From the NCBI GenBank assembly GCA_964563495.1, contig CAZLYK010000003.1:17103-81102 (forward strand): DNA of 64,000 nt, given 5' to 3'. Under the pieces are notes generated by a model, which was not told where the DNA came from, did no database searches, and saw only the letters and a program-made list of their open reading frames with translations. Made by a program: the position numbers and the translations under genes. Positions 61,846-64,000 of the stretch are shown here, piece after piece. Within the stretch, counting starts at the first letter, position 1, and each line of letters begins with the position of its first letter. The stretch comes from CAZLYK01 sp964563495 (lineage in GTDB: Bacteria > Acidobacteriota > Blastocatellia > RBC074).

Positions 61846-62598
61846 ATGCCTAAAATACTGGTCACCAACGATGATGGATATTTTTCCGGTGGGATCGCTG
61901 CGCTGGCCGCTGCGCTTGAGTCGATCGGTGAAGTGACGGTTGTCGCTCCGGCGTCAGAGCAGAGCGCGACCGCACATTCTCTGACGCTGACTCGACCTTT
62001 GCGAGCCCGCAAGATCGCGGATAGACGCTATTCGGTCGACGGCACACCGACCGATTGTGTGACGCTGGCGTTGACCAAGATCCTGCCCTTTCGCCCCGAT
62101 ATCGTTGTCTCCGGAATCAATCACGGAGCCAACCTGGGAGACGACGTGACCTATTCGGGGACTGTCGCCGGCGCCCTCGAGGCGTCGATCTTCAAGCTTC
62201 CCGGAATAGCCATTAGCCTGACCGCACGTGACGGTGATTTCACCCACGCCGCCAAATTCGCCGCCGGCCTGACGCTCCAGGTTTTGAAAGAGGCGCTGCC
62301 TGAAGGGACGATTCTCAACGTCAATGTCCCGCTTGGCGAGATCAAAGGGGCGCGGTTCACCCATCAGGGGATCAAGATCGCCCGTGTTCACATCGTGGAA
62401 GGGGTCGATCCAAGGGGGCGCGATTATTTTTGGATCGGCGAGCAGGAGGTTTCCTGGAAACAGGATCCGGGTTGCGATTATGAAGCAATCGCCGAAGGAC
62501 TGGTCTCGATCACTCCTTTGCGCACGGATATGACGGACTACCGTACGCTCGAATCCCTTCAGCAAAGGAAAGACTTTTCGCTCAATGCTATGCCTTAA
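61846..62598 (+). CDS. surE: 5'/3'-nucleotidase SurE
   Basis: 250 aa. Metal site in LVTNDDGYF, APASEQSATAHSLT, DGTPTDCV, SGINHGANLGDDVTYSGTVAGA. The enzyme dephosphorylates nucleoside monophosphates, usually in stationary phase. It overlaps the pcm gene by 14 bp, the classical surE-pcm arrangement. Confidence 0.95.
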   Translation: MPKILVTNDDGYFSGGIAALAAALESIGEVTVVAPASEQSATAHSLTLTRPLRARKIADRRYSVDGTPTDCVTLALTKILPFRPDIVVSGINHGANLGDDVTYSGTVAGALEASIFKLPGIAISLTARDGDFTHAAKFAAGLTLQVLKEALPEGTILNVNVPLGEIKGARFTHQGIKIARVHIVEGVDPRGRDYFWIGEQEVSWKQDPGCDYEAIAEGLVSITPLRTDMTDYRTLESLQQRKDFSLNAMP

Positions 62599-63262
62599 TC
62601 TCGACAACGGAAAAGAGACGCCGGCAAACCTGCGCGACCGCAAAGCCATGGTCGACCGCTTGCGCGTTAATTACCGGATTCGCGACGAGCGCGTTTTGGA
62701 AGCCATGGCGGTGACTCCGCGGCATCTCTTCGTGCTTGAAGCGATGCGCGCGCACGCCTATGGCGACCACGCGCTGCCGATCGATTACGGCCAGACCATC
62801 TCACAGCCCTATATCGTCGCCAAACAGACTGAGTTGCTCGAACTGAAAAAAGGCGATCGTGTGCTGGAGATCGGCGCCGGGTCGGGCTATCAAACGGCCA
62901 TCCTCTCGCTGATCGCGGGTCAAGTCTACGCCCTCGAGCGATTGCCCGAACTGGCCCGCCGGGCGGATAAACTGATTAGAGACCTGCACATCTTTAACGC
63001 GACGATCAGGTGTTTTGACGGGACCTATGGCTGGAATGGATTTGCGCCATATCGTGGGATTTTAGTGGCCGCCGGCGCTCCCGAGATTCCACAGTCCTTG
63101 ATTAATCAACTGGTCGTCGGCGGTCACCTGGTCATCCCGGTCGGCACAGAGAACGACCAGCAATTGTTGAGGGTAACTCGAACCGAAGACGGCTACACGG
63201 TCGAAGATCACGGAGCCTGCCAGTTTGTTAAATTGATCGGCCGGTTCGGCTGGGAGAGCTAG
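62585..63262 (+). CDS. pcm: Protein-L-isoaspartate O-methyltransferase
   Basis: 225 aa. SAM-binding RVLEIGAGSGYQTA, YGQTISQPYIVA and LVVGGHLVIPVG; repairs isoaspartyl damage. Start at 62585 lies inside the end of surE, so translational coupling is likely; an internal Met at about residue 22 (MVDRLRVNY) would also fit some family members. Confidence 0.94.
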   Translation: MLCLNLDNGKETPANLRDRKAMVDRLRVNYRIRDERVLEAMAVTPRHLFVLEAMRAHAYGDHALPIDYGQTISQPYIVAKQTELLELKKGDRVLEIGAGSGYQTAILSLIAGQVYALERLPELARRADKLIRDLHIFNATIRCFDGTYGWNGFAPYRGILVAAGAPEIPQSLINQLVVGGHLVIPVGTENDQQLLRVTRTEDGYTVEDHGACQFVKLIGRFGWES

Positions 63263-63332
63263 TCGATTGGTAATGATAAGTAGATGGACTCGACAAGATT
63301 TTTTACAGGAGTGACAAGACCTCAGCTAATAC

Positions 63333-63974
63333 ATGGAACTATTTAAATACCTCATCGACCTCATTCTTCACCTCGATCAGCACCTTGTCGATCTCGTTTC
63401 ACAATACGGACTATGGACCTACGCCATTCTCTTTCTGATCATCTTCTGTGAGACGGGGCTGGTGGTGACTCCCTTTCTGCCCGGTGATTCGCTGCTCTTC
63501 GCGATTGGGGCGCTCGCGGCAAAGGGTGCACTGGATGTCTTCTGGGTGACCGTTTTGCTGAGCGTTGCCGCGATCATCGGAGACACGCTCAATTATTGGA
63601 TCGGATACAAGGTCGGGCCGAAGGTTTTCACCAGCTCGACTTCCCGCTGGCTCAATCGCCGGCACCTCGAAAGAACCCACGAGTTCTACGAAAAATACGG
63701 CGGCAAAACGATCATCATCGCGCGCTTCATGCCGATCATCCGCACTTTCGCTCCGTTTGTTGCGGGGATCGGTCAGATGACTTATGCGAAATTTCTGGTC
63801 TACAACGTCATCGGTGGGATTATCTGGGTTGTCATCTTTATCGCCGCGGGTTATTGGTTCGGCAATATTCCGGTGGTCAAACGCAACTTCACCCTGGTCA
63901 TCTTCGCGATCATTGTTATCTCCGTGCTTCCGGCAGTGATCGAATACCTGCGCGCCAGGCGCGCCAAGGGGTGA
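63333..63974 (+). CDS. DedA-family membrane protein
   Basis: 213 aa with about five hydrophobic segments. DedA motifs: FCETGLVVTPFLPGDSLLF near residue 40 and ARFMPIIRTFAPFVAG near 130, both conserved, with Glu, Asp and Arg needed for function in E. coli YqjA. Members act in membrane homeostasis and undecaprenyl-phosphate or phospholipid flipping. It ends 26 bp before the window edge. Confidence 0.93.
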   Translation: MELFKYLIDLILHLDQHLVDLVSQYGLWTYAILFLIIFCETGLVVTPFLPGDSLLFAIGALAAKGALDVFWVTVLLSVAAIIGDTLNYWIGYKVGPKVFTSSTSRWLNRRHLERTHEFYEKYGGKTIIIARFMPIIRTFAPFVAGIGQMTYAKFLVYNVIGGIIWVVIFIAAGYWFGNIPVVKRNFTLVIFAIIVISVLPAVIEYLRARRAKG

Positions 63975-64000
63975 TCCGGGAAGGGGAGAAGAAGACGGGG

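Overview
The window looks like a chromosomal contig from an Acidobacteriota-type, Gram-negative, aerobic or microaerobic bacterium. The evidence is a VWFA-related secreted protein of the kind abundant in Acidobacteriota, an LPS-export gene set, a biosynthetic arginine decarboxylase paired with a deoxyhypusine-synthase-like protein, and a moderately high GC content. Assignment below phylum (Blastocatellia-like is possible) is a guess. I saw no rRNA, tRNA, CRISPR array, transposase or phage gene.

Layout. (1) 0-15.6 kb: an ATP-grasp gene, then one long collinear block for a membrane-bound [NiFe] hydrogenase: small subunit with all six cysteines of the O2-tolerant type, large subunit, cytochrome b, maturation protease, then hypA, hypB, hypF, three metabolic genes (cysteine synthase, an aspartoacylase-like deacylase, formate-tetrahydrofolate ligase), and hypC, hypD, hypE. 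(2) 15.6-27.5 kb: an ArsR repressor divergent from DUF302 and DUF2892 genes, a TolC/HlyD/RND export system, a Met-rich YHS protein, a BCAM0308-family zinc protein, an amidohydrolase and a CstB-like persulfide dioxygenase-rhodanese. I read this as a sulfur and/or metal stress island. (3) 27.5-39.4 kb: an orphan Flp-type pilin, membrane proteins, a 2-hydroxyacid dehydrogenase, a lipid kinase, a TPR protein, tatC/tatA, a VWA protein and a ~0.9 kb non-coding stretch that appears to encode a sigma54-driven small RNA. (4) 39.4-49 kb: a degenerate M3-fold peptidase homologue, aroB, a LysM/BON protein, a DHS-like enzyme with arginine decarboxylase, a Cys-rich protein and a GMC oxidoreductase. (5) 49-58.5 kb: a fused LptC/LptA protein, lptB, rpoN, hpf, rapZ, EIIA, HPr and EI, the conserved rpoN neighbourhood with a PTS that lacks sugar permeases. 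(6) 58.7-64 kb: nadB, rlmN, a small release-factor-like protein, surE, pcm and a DedA protein.

Two themes cross these blocks. First, five intergenic sites match the sigma54 -24/-12 promoter with exact 10-bp GG-GC spacing, four of them perfectly in TGGCA and TTGC. They precede DUF302, tolC, the pilin, the lipid kinase and a gene-free stretch that folds into three hairpins ending in a terminator. The rpoN gene is in the same window. Second, about a dozen copies of a dispersed palindromic repeat sit between genes. They share outer arms (AATAGACAGGATT and its complement), carry interchangeable inner palindromes, and often supply the stop codon and last residues (NRQD) of the adjacent protein.

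How the genes fit together: hydrogenase, hyp genes and Tat translocase form an H2-oxidising, O2-tolerant respiratory module. The formate-tetrahydrofolate ligase inside the hyp block suggests a one-carbon supply for active-site ligand synthesis. RpoN probably coordinates the export and stress genes, the pilin and the small RNA with an envelope and PTS signalling operon.
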